Notes under the pieces: model-generated
The model's database searches: none
The model's input: only the letters and a program-made list of their open reading frames with translations
Told to the model about the DNA's origin: nothing
In this document: positions 16,424 through 24,893 of the stretch, in pieces
Layout: every line of letters starts with the position of its first letter
Position numbering within the stretch: the first letter of the stretch is position 1
Source: Sulfobacillus thermosulfidooxidans DSM 9293
Lineage (GTDB): Bacteria > Bacillota > Sulfobacillia > Sulfobacillales > Sulfobacillaceae
Assembly: GCF_900176145.1 (NCBI RefSeq)
Contig: NZ_FWWY01000002.1
Span: 62,001-126,000 of the forward strand
Length of the DNA: 64,000 nucleotides
Direction: 5' to 3'
Made by a program: the position numbers and the translations under genes

Positions 16424-17835
16424 GAGGTTGTCCCAAGCTTCGTGGAATTTCGCTAGCGCATCCTTTCTCGTGATTTATCCGATTTGCTCGGTTTTTTGTT
16501 CCGGCGTTTTGGAACACGTGGCTTTTAAGGCCGTTTGCAACACGGGAATCTCGCGATAGCCGGGGATCCGCGTCAACGTGTCTTCGATAAAAAAGCTCGC
16601 CGACGCCAACCAGCGTAAGACTTGTTGCCCATTGGTCCAATGTTTGACATTTTGCGCATGGGTCCGAAATTGACTGTTGATGGATTCCATGGCATTGGTG
16701 TTCGCCAACGTTTGGCGTAAGAGGCCCGGCAGGCCCAATCGATGGACGGTTAACGTTTCCGCCAGTCCTTCCCGGAGACTCCCGGCGGCGCCGGGATGAT
16801 CCCGTTCGAGCTCTTTCGCGAGCGCTTCTAATGCCTGCGCGGCCCTGTCCGCATCCGGTTCTTGATACGCTTTCCGTAAGCGCTGGCGGACCCGATTTTC
16901 GGCCGATTTCGGCAGGTGGTCGAGCACATTCCGTTGCTTGTGGATTTGGCAGCGTTGGATGAGGACTTGGTCTCCCCAGACGTCGTGCACGGCTTTGGCT
17001 AAGGCCTTGGCCCCATCGATGACCACGAGTAATCCCTGCGCGGCCGTCAGGCCGCGAGTGATGAGATCCTGCAATAAGGCCATGACTACGGTATGATTTT
17101 CTGTCGCCCCTTCGACCAATCCCAAGACACGCTTGTGACCGTCCGCATCAATCCCTAAGGCGCCCACCACCAGATGGTCCGCTACACGCAAACCATCGAT
17201 CATCACCACCACCCACGTCCGGTCATCCAACCGGCGCTGGAGAAAGCGGTCAAGGGCCTGTTGGGTGGCTTGGATAAAGCGGCGGCTCACCGTGCTTTTG
17301 CTGGGGCCTGGCTGCTCCATCGCGGCTTCAAAGGCTGCATCGGCATGGCGCTGTTGGCGGCTCGCTAAGCCATACAGCATGCGTTCCAGTACGGCTTGTG
17401 TCGCCAGCGTCGGGTCCTGAAACTGATGGTAGGTGTCTAACGGAATTTCCTCCGAGCCATCAGCGGCCCGCACCCGGGGGTGCGGAACGGAGATTTTGCG
17501 ATCCCCCAAAAAGACGCTGCCGACTTCGGTCCCGTGTCGGACCGCTTGGCGTTGCGGATCATGACGGCCTTTAGGTCCCGCTAACTGCTCCACCTCGGCC
17601 GCCATCATCTGTTGCAAAACCTGCAATCCGACCCGGATCGACAGCGCCAATAACCCGTCTTCGGCATCCTGGAGGATGTCCACCCACGGCACCGTCACCG
17701 GCTGTTCGGGAAGCGATTTTTTCTTTATACTGGTACTCACTAGCGATTCCTCCTTATGATGGATCAGACCTCTCTAGTAAACCAGAGAGCCATCAGGATC
17801 GCTAGTTTCAATTTCCACGAAAAATGGGGCATTCT
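16424..17835 (-). mobile_element. IS256-family insertion sequence
   Basis: A 1412-bp element. Imperfect terminal inverted repeats share TG-CCCA---TTCGTGGAA at both ends. The target sequence CAATGTGGGA is present at 16414-16423 and 17836-17845, so the duplication is 8-10 bp. It interrupts a DUF4241-like gene. Confidence 0.85.
16475..17740 (-). CDS. IS256-family transposase
   Basis: 421 aa with the DDE triad in the usual context: VVVMIDGLRVADHL (first D), GLLVVIDGAKALAKAV (second D) and NTNAMESINSQFR (E). RCQIHKQRNVLDHLP is also typical. The protein looks complete and the element has intact ends, so it may be active. ATG at 17740 follows GGAGGAATCGCTAGTG. Confidence 0.95.
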   Translation of the reverse strand: MSTSIKKKSLPEQPVTVPWVDILQDAEDGLLALSIRVGLQVLQQMMAAEVEQLAGPKGRHDPQRQAVRHGTEVGSVFLGDRKISVPHPRVRAADGSEEIPLDTYHQFQDPTLATQAVLERMLYGLASRQQRHADAAFEAAMEQPGPSKSTVSRRFIQATQQALDRFLQRRLDDRTWVVVMIDGLRVADHLVVGALGIDADGHKRVLGLVEGATENHTVVMALLQDLITRGLTAAQGLLVVIDGAKALAKAVHDVWGDQVLIQRCQIHKQRNVLDHLPKSAENRVRQRLRKAYQEPDADRAAQALEALAKELERDHPGAAGSLREGLAETLTVHRLGLPGLLRQTLANTNAMESINSQFRTHAQNVKHWTNGQQVLRWLASASFFIEDTLTRIPGYREIPVLQTALKATCSKTPEQKTEQIG

Positions 17836-18152
17836 CAATGTGGGATGTAACTGGGATCGATAAACACGAGAAGGCCGCTGACAATAGTGAGCGGACCGTG
17901 GGGATCGGGAACGACCGTGGCGTGGCGAATCCGTCGGCTGTCGCCGTCTTCACACGTTTCGACCGCCACCGTATAGGAGCCGGGCGGAATAAGACAGGCG
18001 AGGCCATTGTGGGTCACGGGCAGGGTCGGCACGGGGATAAGATGCGGCGAGGATCCGATGAGCGTCCAATGAGGAAAAGGTTGGGCAGTGGGATCGATGT
18101 GGTGGAGATCGCCAATCCACACTTGACCGGAATCGACATCAATAGCAGGCAT
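17836..18152 (-). pseudogene. DUF4241-like protein, N-terminal part
   Basis: The open frame starts at ATG 18152 after GAAAGGATGGTCCTCTG. It reads VDSGQVWIGDLHHIDP and LIPPGSYTVAVETCED, which fit the N-terminal half of DUF4241 (function unknown; sometimes immunity-like). IS256 insertion after YIPH ends it. The restored protein would be about 160 aa. Confidence 0.65.
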
Positions 18153-18228
18153 CAGAGGACCATCCTTTCAGCGGGGACTATTTCCCAAACAACAGGGGAT
18201 CCCGTCCGGGAGGACGGGAGACGGCGAG

Positions 18229-18501
18229 TCAGTACACATCCACCAATTGGCCGGCTAAGACGTCGTCAATACGGATAGCTCGCCAGAAGAGGCCCTGGGG
18301 GTTTGGGAGGATGATCCGATCGGCATGGTAAGCGGCACAATGATCGGCAATGGCCTCGCGATCGGTGGAATCCATGTCAGCAAAGTTAGCTAATAGTGGG
18401 AGGACGGCTTCGGGAGTGGTGGGCACTTCTGAGACGGGAATAATCCAGACATCGGCGGCCTCGTCGTCCGGGATAATATACGGGATTAAGGCGAGGAGCA
18501 T
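18229..18501 (-). CDS. 90-aa hypothetical protein
   Basis: ATG follows GAAAGGAGACACGCCCC. The product starts MLLALIPYIIPDDEAADVWI and is acidic with no recognised domain. A hairpin CCCGTCC-GGGA-GGACGGG (18201-18218) lies just downstream, before the next gene. Confidence 0.55.
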   Translation of the reverse strand: MLLALIPYIIPDDEAADVWIIPVSEVPTTPEAVLPLLANFADMDSTDREAIADHCAAYHADRIILPNPQGLFWRAIRIDDVLAGQLVDVY

Positions 18502-18589
18502 GGGGCGTGTCTCCTTTCGAGGACGTATGCGGGAAAAGCCAAGAATGGCGTAAATTGATTGGTGCGGCGTTTTCGCCGCGCGGAATCCG

Positions 18590-18832
18590 TTAGAACAGGG
18601 CTTGTCGGCGGATTTGTTCGGGCGTCATGCGGGCTTGGCGGTGTTGAATGGCTGTGGTGATTTTCGCTTGTAACGTGGCATGGAGCCGACAGCGGCGTTG
18701 CCAGTCGCGCCGGGCCGCGCGGGCGAAGATGGGTGGCATATTGCCGAGCGATTCCAATTCGTCGTCTAAGACGGTGGCGTAGCGGGTGACTAAATCGTCG
18801 AGCAGCAAAAGTTCGCGGTAGGTGAAGCGCAT
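18590..18832 (-). CDS. 80-aa helical hypothetical protein
   Basis: The product starts MRFTYRELLLLDDLVTRYAT and is predicted mostly helical with a basic second half (RRDWQRRCRLHATLQAKI). ATG follows AAAAAGGAGTGATCTATT. Family unknown. Confidence 0.55.
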   Translation of the reverse strand: MRFTYRELLLLDDLVTRYATVLDDELESLGNMPPIFARAARRDWQRRCRLHATLQAKITTAIQHRQARMTPEQIRRQALF

Positions 18833-18882
18833 AATAGATCACTCCTTTTTCCGCAGTATTTTGTGGTTAGAGGGATTATGTT

Positions 18883-19107
18883 TTACGGTGAGACGAAGTT
18901 TTGGGTGATGATCCAGTGGTGTTGGCGAACCGCTAGACTGGCTAGGACATCGCCGGTGTGGGGATTGATGACCACGACCCGATCGTCGGGCTGGGGAGGC
19001 CAGGGGATATGAGCGCAAATCATGTCGGGCGTGAGACGGGGAAGTGTGGTACGGATCACGTCCCATCCTAGATGATGTCTTCGGCGGTATTCGACGGGAT
19101 AGGTCAT
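18883..19107 (-). CDS. 74-aa hypothetical protein
   Basis: Starts MTYPVEYRRRHHLGWD and ends RQHHWIITQNFVSP. The start overlaps the stop of the repeat protein upstream (ATGA, 19104-19107), so the two are probably coupled. No domain recognised. Confidence 0.5.
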   Translation of the reverse strand: MTYPVEYRRRHHLGWDVIRTTLPRLTPDMICAHIPWPPQPDDRVVVINPHTGDVLASLAVRQHHWIITQNFVSP

Positions 19108-19541
19108 GAGAGCGCTCCTTTCGGAGTCGGAAAGCGATGAGCGATGCCGTCACGCAGAGTGGTAGAGGCATGGGGATGCAGGGCGAGACATTGTTGCGTG
19201 AGGGCATCGGTCACAGGATTCTCGGCCAGTATATCGAGCACACGGCCGGCGGTGCGGGGATTGAGCGCGAGGTCGAGAAGCACTCGAGGATCGCCATCGT
19301 GGGCTAAAATCTCGGCAATGGCGGTGGTGAGCCGCGGGGAGCTGGCGAGCGCGCGCCGCACCACGGGCAACCCATAGCGTGCCAAATGGGTCAAGGCGTC
19401 CTGGGAGAGGCTAAGACGTATGGCGCCGTCCCACTGCACTGAGGGAGAGGCCGGCAATGGGTGATGCGGGGCGAGAGCCGTCAGAATGGTGTTGCGGAGA
19501 TTGGCGGGAAGGGCCGCCACATCCAGGGTGAGGGAAAACAT
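19104..19541 (-). CDS. LRV/HEAT-like repeat protein, copy 1
   Basis: 145 aa from the ATG at 19541 (AAAGGAGTGATAATGCG upstream). The central part has helical repeats with the motif ALNPRTAGRVLDILAENP, as in variant leucine-rich repeat proteins (NPRTP-x-L-x-L-x-NP). It is a paralogue of the neighbouring 19573-20001 gene, sharing DALTHLARYG/DALPLLAQSG, RALASSPRL/EALAYNNRL and the NPRT repeat. Presumably a protein-binding scaffold. Confidence 0.6.
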   Translation of the reverse strand: MFSLTLDVAALPANLRNTILTALAPHHPLPASPSVQWDGAIRLSLSQDALTHLARYGLPVVRRALASSPRLTTAIAEILAHDGDPRVLLDLALNPRTAGRVLDILAENPVTDALTQQCLALHPHASTTLRDGIAHRFPTPKGALS

Positions 19542-19572
19542 CGCATTATCACTCCTTTTTTCTGGTGCCGCC

Positions 19573-20001
19573 TTAAGACGCGGCGGTTGGGTCGGTGGCT
19601 TGGAGCTGGTGCGTGAGCGTGTCATAGAGCGTTTGCGAACAGTGTCGATGATGGCGCACGGCTTGGAGGGTTTGCTGGGAGGCGTGGGGGTTGTGGGTAA
19701 GGTTTTCGAGTGCCACCAGCGGAGTCCGCGGATTGCGCGCGAGGGCATATAAGACGCGATCATCGGCATCGTCTGCCAGAATGAGAGCGAGAGCGGTGTT
19801 GAGCCGGTTGTTGTACGCCAGCGCTTCGCGGACCGCCAAGGTGCCAGATTGGGCGAGTAAGGGCAGGGCGTCATCGGATACGGTTAGTCGAAAGAAGCCA
19901 TTCGTTTGTAAGGGGTCGGAGTCTGGCAATGGCTGGGTCGCTAGCACCATTGGGTATTGTTTGAGAAACAAGAGGTCCGCATTGAGCAGCAATGTGGTCA
20001 T
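19573..20001 (-). CDS. LRV/HEAT-like repeat protein, copy 2
   Basis: 142 aa. Repeats LARNPRTPLVALENLTHNP followed by QAVRHHRHCS suggest an alpha-solenoid. It is the tandem paralogue of the 19104-19541 gene; the pair probably arose by duplication. ATG follows AAAGAAGGGACCCCCC. Function unknown. Confidence 0.6.
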   Translation of the reverse strand: MTTLLLNADLLFLKQYPMVLATQPLPDSDPLQTNGFFRLTVSDDALPLLAQSGTLAVREALAYNNRLNTALALILADDADDRVLYALARNPRTPLVALENLTHNPHASQQTLQAVRHHRHCSQTLYDTLTHQLQATDPTAAS

Positions 20002-20020
20002 GGGGGGTCCCTTCTTTCGA

Positions 20021-20527
20021 TTAGAGTGAGAGGTGGAGAGATTTTAGCGGGGAGGATGGGGAATGGGGGGTTAAGGGAATGGCATCTGGAATCCAGCAGG
20101 CCCAGAAAGGATCCTGCCGGAGCAGATGCCGAATATGCCGGAGGCGCCAGAGATCCAGCGCGGTGGCATGCCGGGGATCGGCGAGGCGCCACGTTTTGTA
20201 CGTTTGATTGCAGGCGGCGTGGCTGATGCGGAAACTGAGCAGTTGTTCGAGCGGCCGCATGCGGTCCCAGACAGGCGACACAAAGGGGATGACGTGTTCG
20301 AGGGTGGCTTCCGAGAAGCGCACGGATCGTTGACACCAATAACAGTGTCCATCCTGGATAGTCCATAAGGCTTTTTTGAGGGGGGTGGGCAGTTGGTGCA
20401 CGTTCCACGGATACGTGCGCTGGACCCAGCGTTGGACCGTTTGATCGCCGTGCGAACAGCGCTCGTGGAGCCAGGTATTCCAACGGGTGGTGGTGTCATC
20501 CCACCGTTGGCACGCATTCCACGACAT
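20021..20527 (-). CDS. HNH endonuclease-like protein
   Basis: 168 aa beginning at ATG 20527 (GGAGGTGAACGCC upstream). The HNH core is DGHCYWCQRSV, then ATLEHVIPF (His), then ISHAACNQTYKTW (Asn). The Cys pair and the EHVIP/N pattern indicate a zinc-supported beta-beta-alpha metal nuclease. Such enzymes are frequent in phages and mobile elements. An upstream in-frame GTG at 20536 is too close to the Shine-Dalgarno. It overlaps the preceding gene. Confidence 0.75.
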   Translation of the reverse strand: MSWNACQRWDDTTTRWNTWLHERCSHGDQTVQRWVQRTYPWNVHQLPTPLKKALWTIQDGHCYWCQRSVRFSEATLEHVIPFVSPVWDRMRPLEQLLSFRISHAACNQTYKTWRLADPRHATALDLWRLRHIRHLLRQDPFWACWIPDAIPLTPHSPSSPLKSLHLSL

Positions 20528-20783
20528 GGCGTTCACCTCCGGTTATCTCGGTGAGCGCCGTCTGGGCCTTGGCAATCCACGTGTCATGAATGGCGGCTTG
20601 GGTGGCGCGGCGGTGAGGATCGCGAATGGACTCGAGATTGGTGTCGAAGGCCACGGTGGTGGATCCGAGGGTGAGGGTGACGGTGTCTAAGGTGGTGTTG
20701 CGGACCGTGACGACGAGACCGTGGTCGGCTATGGAGACGGTGTGGTTGTGAGGATCAACGGTAATAGTGGACAGGTAGGCCAT
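20496..20783 (-). CDS. 95-aa beta-rich hypothetical protein
   Basis: Starts MAYLSTITVDPHNHTVSIAD and alternates short beta-like strands (VTLTLGSTTVAFDT). The last 30 bases overlap the HNH gene. A 32-nt hairpin (20806-20837) sits between the ERF stop and this gene's Shine-Dalgarno (TTAGGAGCTG). No family recognised. Confidence 0.55.
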   Translation of the reverse strand: MAYLSTITVDPHNHTVSIADHGLVVTVRNTTLDTVTLTLGSTTVAFDTNLESIRDPHRRATQAAIHDTWIAKAQTALTEITGGERHVVECVPTVG

Positions 20784-20876
20784 CAGGAAATCAGCTCCTA
20801 AGGGGCCGTTCGTCCGCGAAGGGAAGCGGGCGAACGGACGGGAAATGGGATGAGATCATATCAAGAAGCCAACTGG

Positions 20877-21770
20877 TTAGCTGGCCTCTTTGTAATGTTG
20901 GTCTAGCCATTCGAGTAAAAGATCCATTTGATCGGCATTGAGTTCCCGAATGTTGGTAATGGGCCAGCCGAATTTGGAATGGATCAGCGGATACAGTTTT
21001 TCTTTACTGATGTGATGCGCCTTCATAAACGTCGCGAGCGCATTGAGTTGCTCTTGGGTCGGCGGCGCATCGAGAAGGGTGGCCGGTTTCCCGGCGTCGG
21101 GAGCGGGATCCGGTGCTTCGGCGGGAGGTGCCGCGGACGGAGCCGGAGCGGATGATGTCGCTTTGGACGATGATGCGGGAGCCGCCGTGGTGCGCGAGGA
21201 TTTCGGGGATGCCGCGGATCGGGTCGCGGAGCTGCGGGAGTCGGCTAAGGCATCGAGAGCCGTGTCGGCTTCGGGGTCATCGCCCGTCGCAATCAAGAAC
21301 GTGGTTTTGAGAAAGTACTTGGTGGCGGCGGTAATGGCTTTGGGCAGCCCTTTGTCCAGATTGTCAATGCCTTCGCCTTGGAAGGGGAGCGCAATGCTTT
21401 CGCCGGTTTCGGTGTCACAGAGGGTGAAGATGAGCGTCACAATGGTCTTAAATTGCAGCGGTTTGCCTGCACCTACATTCCAGTGTACTTGGCGCTTGTC
21501 GGCCATATAGCAAAAGAGGGCGAGACCGTTGTCGGCTAAGGGGCCGCGGACGGCCGCGAGAATATCGGCTTCGGTGGCATAGTCATATTTTTGATAATCG
21601 TTGCGGCCGCGTTTGGGGACGCGATGGATTTGACCGAGGGCCTTGGCCAGTTTGGTGAGGAACTTCGGTTCGAGTTTGAGGGGTTGGAATGCGGGCAGCG
21701 CCGCCTCGGGGAGGATGGAGGGCATCTCCGATTCCGGGAAAACGGATGGTGATTGAAATTCGGGCATCAT
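20877..21770 (-). CDS. ERF-family single-strand annealing protein
   Basis: 297 aa from ATG 21770 after AGAAAGGAGCTTGCCC. The ERF domain (about residues 30-170) shows YQKYDYATEADILAAVRGPL, GLALFCYMADKR, TGESIALPFQGEG, DKGLPKAITAATKYFL and TGDDPEADTALDAL. ERF proteins pair complementary ssDNA in phage recombination. A Pro/Ala/Ser-rich linker (about 180-225) joins a C-terminal domain (QEQLNALATFMKAH...LLEWLD), common in this family. The neighbouring exonuclease should produce its ssDNA substrate. Confidence 0.88.
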   Translation of the reverse strand: MMPEFQSPSVFPESEMPSILPEAALPAFQPLKLEPKFLTKLAKALGQIHRVPKRGRNDYQKYDYATEADILAAVRGPLADNGLALFCYMADKRQVHWNVGAGKPLQFKTIVTLIFTLCDTETGESIALPFQGEGIDNLDKGLPKAITAATKYFLKTTFLIATGDDPEADTALDALADSRSSATRSAASPKSSRTTAAPASSSKATSSAPAPSAAPPAEAPDPAPDAGKPATLLDAPPTQEQLNALATFMKAHHISKEKLYPLIHSKFGWPITNIRELNADQMDLLLEWLDQHYKEAS

Positions 21771-21856
21771 GGGCAAGCTCCTTTCTGAGGGTTAAATCGT
21801 GATCATCACACCGGATGGGCCACACGGCCGATGAGGCCGTGTGACACGGTCACCCG

Positions 21857-22915
21857 TTATGACGCAGAGTGGAGGCGTTCGGGGTCTTTCCACGTCCACG
21901 TCACCCGCGGTTGCGAGAGTTTGCGGTAGGGCGCAATTTGATCGAGGGTAATCTGCCCATCTTTGAGGGCGGCTTTAACGTCATAGGAGACGGTGGGCTG
22001 GCTCACGGTGCGGGTCAAAATGCCCCACGGGGTCGTAAGATGGGGTTGTTGGGTGTCATCGAGATACGCTCCGAGGGCCTTTTCGTACGTTTTCTTCTCG
22101 TCTTCTAACGCTTTGAGTTGCGCTTTCAGCTGTGCGATTTCGGCACTCAGGGCATAATGTGCGCGGAGGGTCTCGTCCCAGGCGGGATCGGCGGCGGCGT
22201 CTGGGGTCGGTTTTGGCGATTGCGCATGCGTCCAGCAGGCCCGCCAGAATTCGCAGCGCCGCCAGCCGCCGGTCGGGGTGCGCCACGCGCAGGGAAACCG
22301 CGCCGGAGCATAGTCCTCGGGAATCGGTAAGGGTTCTTCGTCAATCGTGACGGCGATGATCATGCGTTGGAGGCGATCGAGCAAGACCGGAATGCGGTCG
22401 GGATCATAGGGGACAGGAAAGGTGAGGACTTCGCCCGTGTCTTTGAGGACATAGGCGATTTCGGCCGTGGCTTGGTGATCATTCCCCCAAAAATGCAGAT
22501 ACAAATTGACTTGATCGAGATGTTCTTCTAAGGGGAGATCCTCGCGTTTTTTGCTGGTGGTGGTTTTGCATTCTACGAGATGATGGATGGGTTCGATCCA
22601 GAGATCGATATGGCCCGTGCCCCATTCGGTGTCGACCGTCACTTGGCGATTGACCTGACCCGGATAGCGGGCCTCCCACAAGCTGGCGAGGTAGTCTTCC
22701 CAGTAATGACCGGCGTGGAAAATGCTGAGTTGTTGGACCGAGGGAGGATCGGCTTCGTAATCGAGGATCCGCAGCGTTTGCTGGCGGGGACAGCCGCCAG
22801 TGGCGGACAGCCGGATTTCGTGGGGATCGAAGGGATTCTGGGCGTGCAGATCTTGCAGGTGGACCGTATGCAGCCATTCGGTGGTGGGACGGGCCAGGGG
22901 ATCATGGGCACTCAT
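21857..22915 (-). CDS. PD-(D/E)XK exonuclease, RecB/Cas4-like
   Basis: 352 aa. The nuclease core has GHIDLWIE followed by HLVECKTTTSKK (D...ExK). An N-terminal LSATGGCPRQQTLRIL and the C-terminal CEFWRACW provide the Cys residues seen in Cas4/AddB-type nucleases. The final third contains a coiled coil (LSAEIAQLKAQLKALEDEKK). It directly precedes the ERF gene in transcription order, making a two-gene recombination module like lambda Exo/Bet. Its start overlaps the stop of the 51-aa gene (ATGA). Confidence 0.82.
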   Translation of the reverse strand: MSAHDPLARPTTEWLHTVHLQDLHAQNPFDPHEIRLSATGGCPRQQTLRILDYEADPPSVQQLSIFHAGHYWEDYLASLWEARYPGQVNRQVTVDTEWGTGHIDLWIEPIHHLVECKTTTSKKREDLPLEEHLDQVNLYLHFWGNDHQATAEIAYVLKDTGEVLTFPVPYDPDRIPVLLDRLQRMIIAVTIDEEPLPIPEDYAPARFPCAWRTPTGGWRRCEFWRACWTHAQSPKPTPDAAADPAWDETLRAHYALSAEIAQLKAQLKALEDEKKTYEKALGAYLDDTQQPHLTTPWGILTRTVSQPTVSYDVKAALKDGQITLDQIAPYRKLSQPRVTWTWKDPERLHSAS

Positions 22916-23067
22916 AACGTTTCACGCTCCTTTTTCCATGGCGGGAGGGGTTTGGGGCGGCGACGCGCTTGCCAGAAGGCGAGGAACCGCCAAAACGGGT
23001 GACGGAGATAGAGACGGCGGGAGCCGAGACGGAGAACGGCCCACGGGAGATAGTGGGGAGGGCGCAT
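22912..23067 (-). CDS. 51-aa basic protein coupled to the exonuclease
   Basis: ATG at 23067 follows GGAAAGGACTGATCCTT. The protein MRPPHYLPWAVLRLGSRRLY... is Arg/Trp-rich and ends WKKERETL, with its TGA overlapping the exonuclease start. Coupling and strong basicity suggest a DNA- or protein-binding accessory, but no family is known. A double palindrome lies just upstream. Confidence 0.45.
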   Translation of the reverse strand: MRPPHYLPWAVLRLGSRRLYLRHPFWRFLAFWQARRRPKPLPPWKKERETL

Positions 23068-23097
23068 AAGGATCAGTCCTTTCCAGAGAAGACGGAG

Positions 23098-23133
23098 GTT
23101 TCCATACGGAAAAGAATTTCCGTATGGAAACGG
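23098..23133. promoter_or_regulatory. Double copy of the GTTTCC-N4-GGAAAC palindrome
   Basis: TTTCCATACGGAAA and TTTCCGTATGGAAAC follow one another, and together form one larger perfect inverted repeat. The site is between the stop of the 197-aa gene and the start of the 51-aa/exonuclease/ERF genes, a plausible operator position. Other copies occur at 26387, 30255, 34804, 45943 and 46452. Confidence 0.55.
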
Positions 23134-23142
23134 CACCCGACA

Positions 23143-23736
23143 TTATTGGCTGGCCCGGGTGCGAGCGGCTTTTTTCGCGGGAAACAGCGGGGCGTGCAGG
23201 AGCCGGGTGATGACCCGTTGGCGGCTTAAGGTGTCCGCGGGCGGTTGGGTTTTGAGGGGACCGACCAACGTCCAAAGGTGGTGCCGCACGTGAGACAAGG
23301 TGCTGGGTGTCGGCATGATGCGCCGCGCTTTAATGGCTTTGGTGATCCGTTCGCGGATCGTATGCCGGAGGAGGAGGATCCAGAGCGCAGCGAGATCCGG
23401 CGTCCATGCCTCGAGAACGGTGGTGGCGGTGGCAACTTGGCTAACGGGTAAGGCTTTGAGTTCGGGAATCTGGCAGGCTTGGAACAGAGCCCGGTAGCCG
23501 GCATTAAAGACGGCGGGTTTAATGGGGACAAAGTCGGGATGATCGGTGAGCCAGGCCGCGACGCGCTGATGCACCAGCGTACGGAGCATGGGCACATAAT
23601 CCGTGGCGACAATCGGCCAACGGGCTTGGAGACGGTGGAGCTCCTGATCAATGGCGGCACACCGGGTTTGTAACTCGCGATGCTGGTGTTCGAGCTCTTG
23701 GATAGCCTGGATAATATCAAGGGTGTTCAGGGACAT
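23143..23736 (-). CDS. 197-aa helical hypothetical protein
   Basis: Begins MSLNTLDIIQAIQELEHQ with a predicted coiled coil through residue 40 and ends in a basic tail (FPAKKAARTRASQ). ATG follows CGAAAGGATGATGCGTC. It heads the exonuclease-ERF gene run. No family recognised. Confidence 0.55.
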   Translation of the reverse strand: MSLNTLDIIQAIQELEHQHRELQTRCAAIDQELHRLQARWPIVATDYVPMLRTLVHQRVAAWLTDHPDFVPIKPAVFNAGYRALFQACQIPELKALPVSQVATATTVLEAWTPDLAALWILLLRHTIRERITKAIKARRIMPTPSTLSHVRHHLWTLVGPLKTQPPADTLSRQRVITRLLHAPLFPAKKAARTRASQ

Positions 23737-23814
23737 GACGCATCATCCTTTCGTATGAGAGATAAGACAAAACAGGGAAAACGGATTCGGCCCGATGAGG
23801 GCCGGGTACAGGGG

Positions 23815-24228
23815 TTACGCGGAGCAGGACAGGGTAAGGGCTGCCGCGATTTCGTGGTGGAAGGCCGTACGCCAGCGGGGCGGTAAAGCGGTCCACGCAA
23901 TCCGGCGATAGCCGGAGCGAGTCAGCGACGTTAAAGCCCGGAGCTCGTCGTAGCCGAGGGACGCCAGATTGCCGGGAATGCGGGCGAAAAAGAGATCGTA
24001 GTAATCCTGGCGGGGATGGGGGGTGCGCGGAAATACCATCGTATAATCGCCGTCATACGTCGCGGGGGCAAAGATGGTGCCCAGTAAGGTGTTCACATGA
24101 TCTGTCTGTCGCCACGGATTGCGGCGTAAGCGATAAAAGCGGAATCCGACAGCTTCCGGATCGGCTAAGACCGTGGGTAGAGCGAGGGTGTGGGTGGTCA
24201 GTTGGGTGATGAGGTCAGGAAAGGTCAT
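23815..24228 (-). CDS. 137-aa hypothetical protein
   Basis: Starts MTFPDLITQLTTHTLALPTV. Central RRNPWRQTDHVNTLLGTIF and YYDLFFARIPGNLASLGYDE look like a folded domain, unknown family. ATG follows GGAGGTGTTCTCTT. Confidence 0.55.
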   Translation of the reverse strand: MTFPDLITQLTTHTLALPTVLADPEAVGFRFYRLRRNPWRQTDHVNTLLGTIFAPATYDGDYTMVFPRTPHPRQDYYDLFFARIPGNLASLGYDELRALTSLTRSGYRRIAWTALPPRWRTAFHHEIAAALTLSCSA

Positions 24229-24246
24229 AAGAGAACACCTCCGGCG

Positions 24247-24519
24247 TTACATTTCATGGGGATCGAGGAACGGCACAAGGTCGGGAGGGAGCAAGGCATC
24301 GTGACGGAGGCAAAAGATCGCAGCTTCTTGGGGTTTGATGCGGGTATACGTATTGGATTGATTTTCCCACCGCGTATCGCGTTCGATCACGTATTGGCCG
24401 GTGGCGGTGCGATAGAGGATGTGGCGCACGCCGAGAGACAGTTCAGGCGAGGTGGCAAGGCGTGTGGCTTTGTCGCGGTCAAACCATTCGGGACCGCCGT
24501 CAATGAGACACCGTGTCAT
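24247..24519 (-). CDS. 90-aa hypothetical protein
   Basis: ATG at 24519 follows GGAGGGATCATCC. Contains TRCLIDGGPEWFDRDKATRL and YVIERDTRWENQSNTYTRI. No family recognised. A hairpin ACCCGGTCC/GGACCGGGT (24562-24584) lies upstream. Confidence 0.5.
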   Translation of the reverse strand: MTRCLIDGGPEWFDRDKATRLATSPELSLGVRHILYRTATGQYVIERDTRWENQSNTYTRIKPQEAAIFCLRHDALLPPDLVPFLDPHEM

Positions 24520-24600
24520 GGATGATCCCTCCTTGAGCAAGAGTATGATAGGGATGAGGATACCCGGTCCGCCCAGGACCGGGTACGAGAGGTCTGGGGA

Positions 24601-24825
24601 TTACAGGCGGATCACATCGGCAGAAAAGACGGCGCGACAGTGTTGGCATTGGATCAGTTCGTCAAACGTTTCGAGCGCGTGCGCGTCATTTAAGGCGAAG
24701 CCGTCGGCTGAGAGGGGAATACCCGATGTGGTAAAGCAGCCGCCAATAATGTGTAAGGTGTCGGTCGTATGACAATACGGACACTGGGTGGAAAAGGTCG
24801 CAAAGGGTGGCGTCGGATCGGTCAT
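24601..24825 (-). CDS. 74-aa zinc-ribbon protein
   Basis: CPYC near residue 15 and CQHC near residue 60 give two Cys knuckles. ATG follows TTAGGAGGGTTTCTGCC. Probably a small zinc-stabilised domain. A hairpin CCCCGGC/GCCGGGG (24872-24893) precedes it. Confidence 0.55.
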   Translation of the reverse strand: MTDPTPPFATFSTQCPYCHTTDTLHIIGGCFTTSGIPLSADGFALNDAHALETFDELIQCQHCRAVFSADVIRL

Positions 24826-24893
24826 GGCAGAAACCCTCCTAAGGGAATAGGATGATCAGAAAAGTCAACAACCCCGGCGGAGATCTGCCGGGG

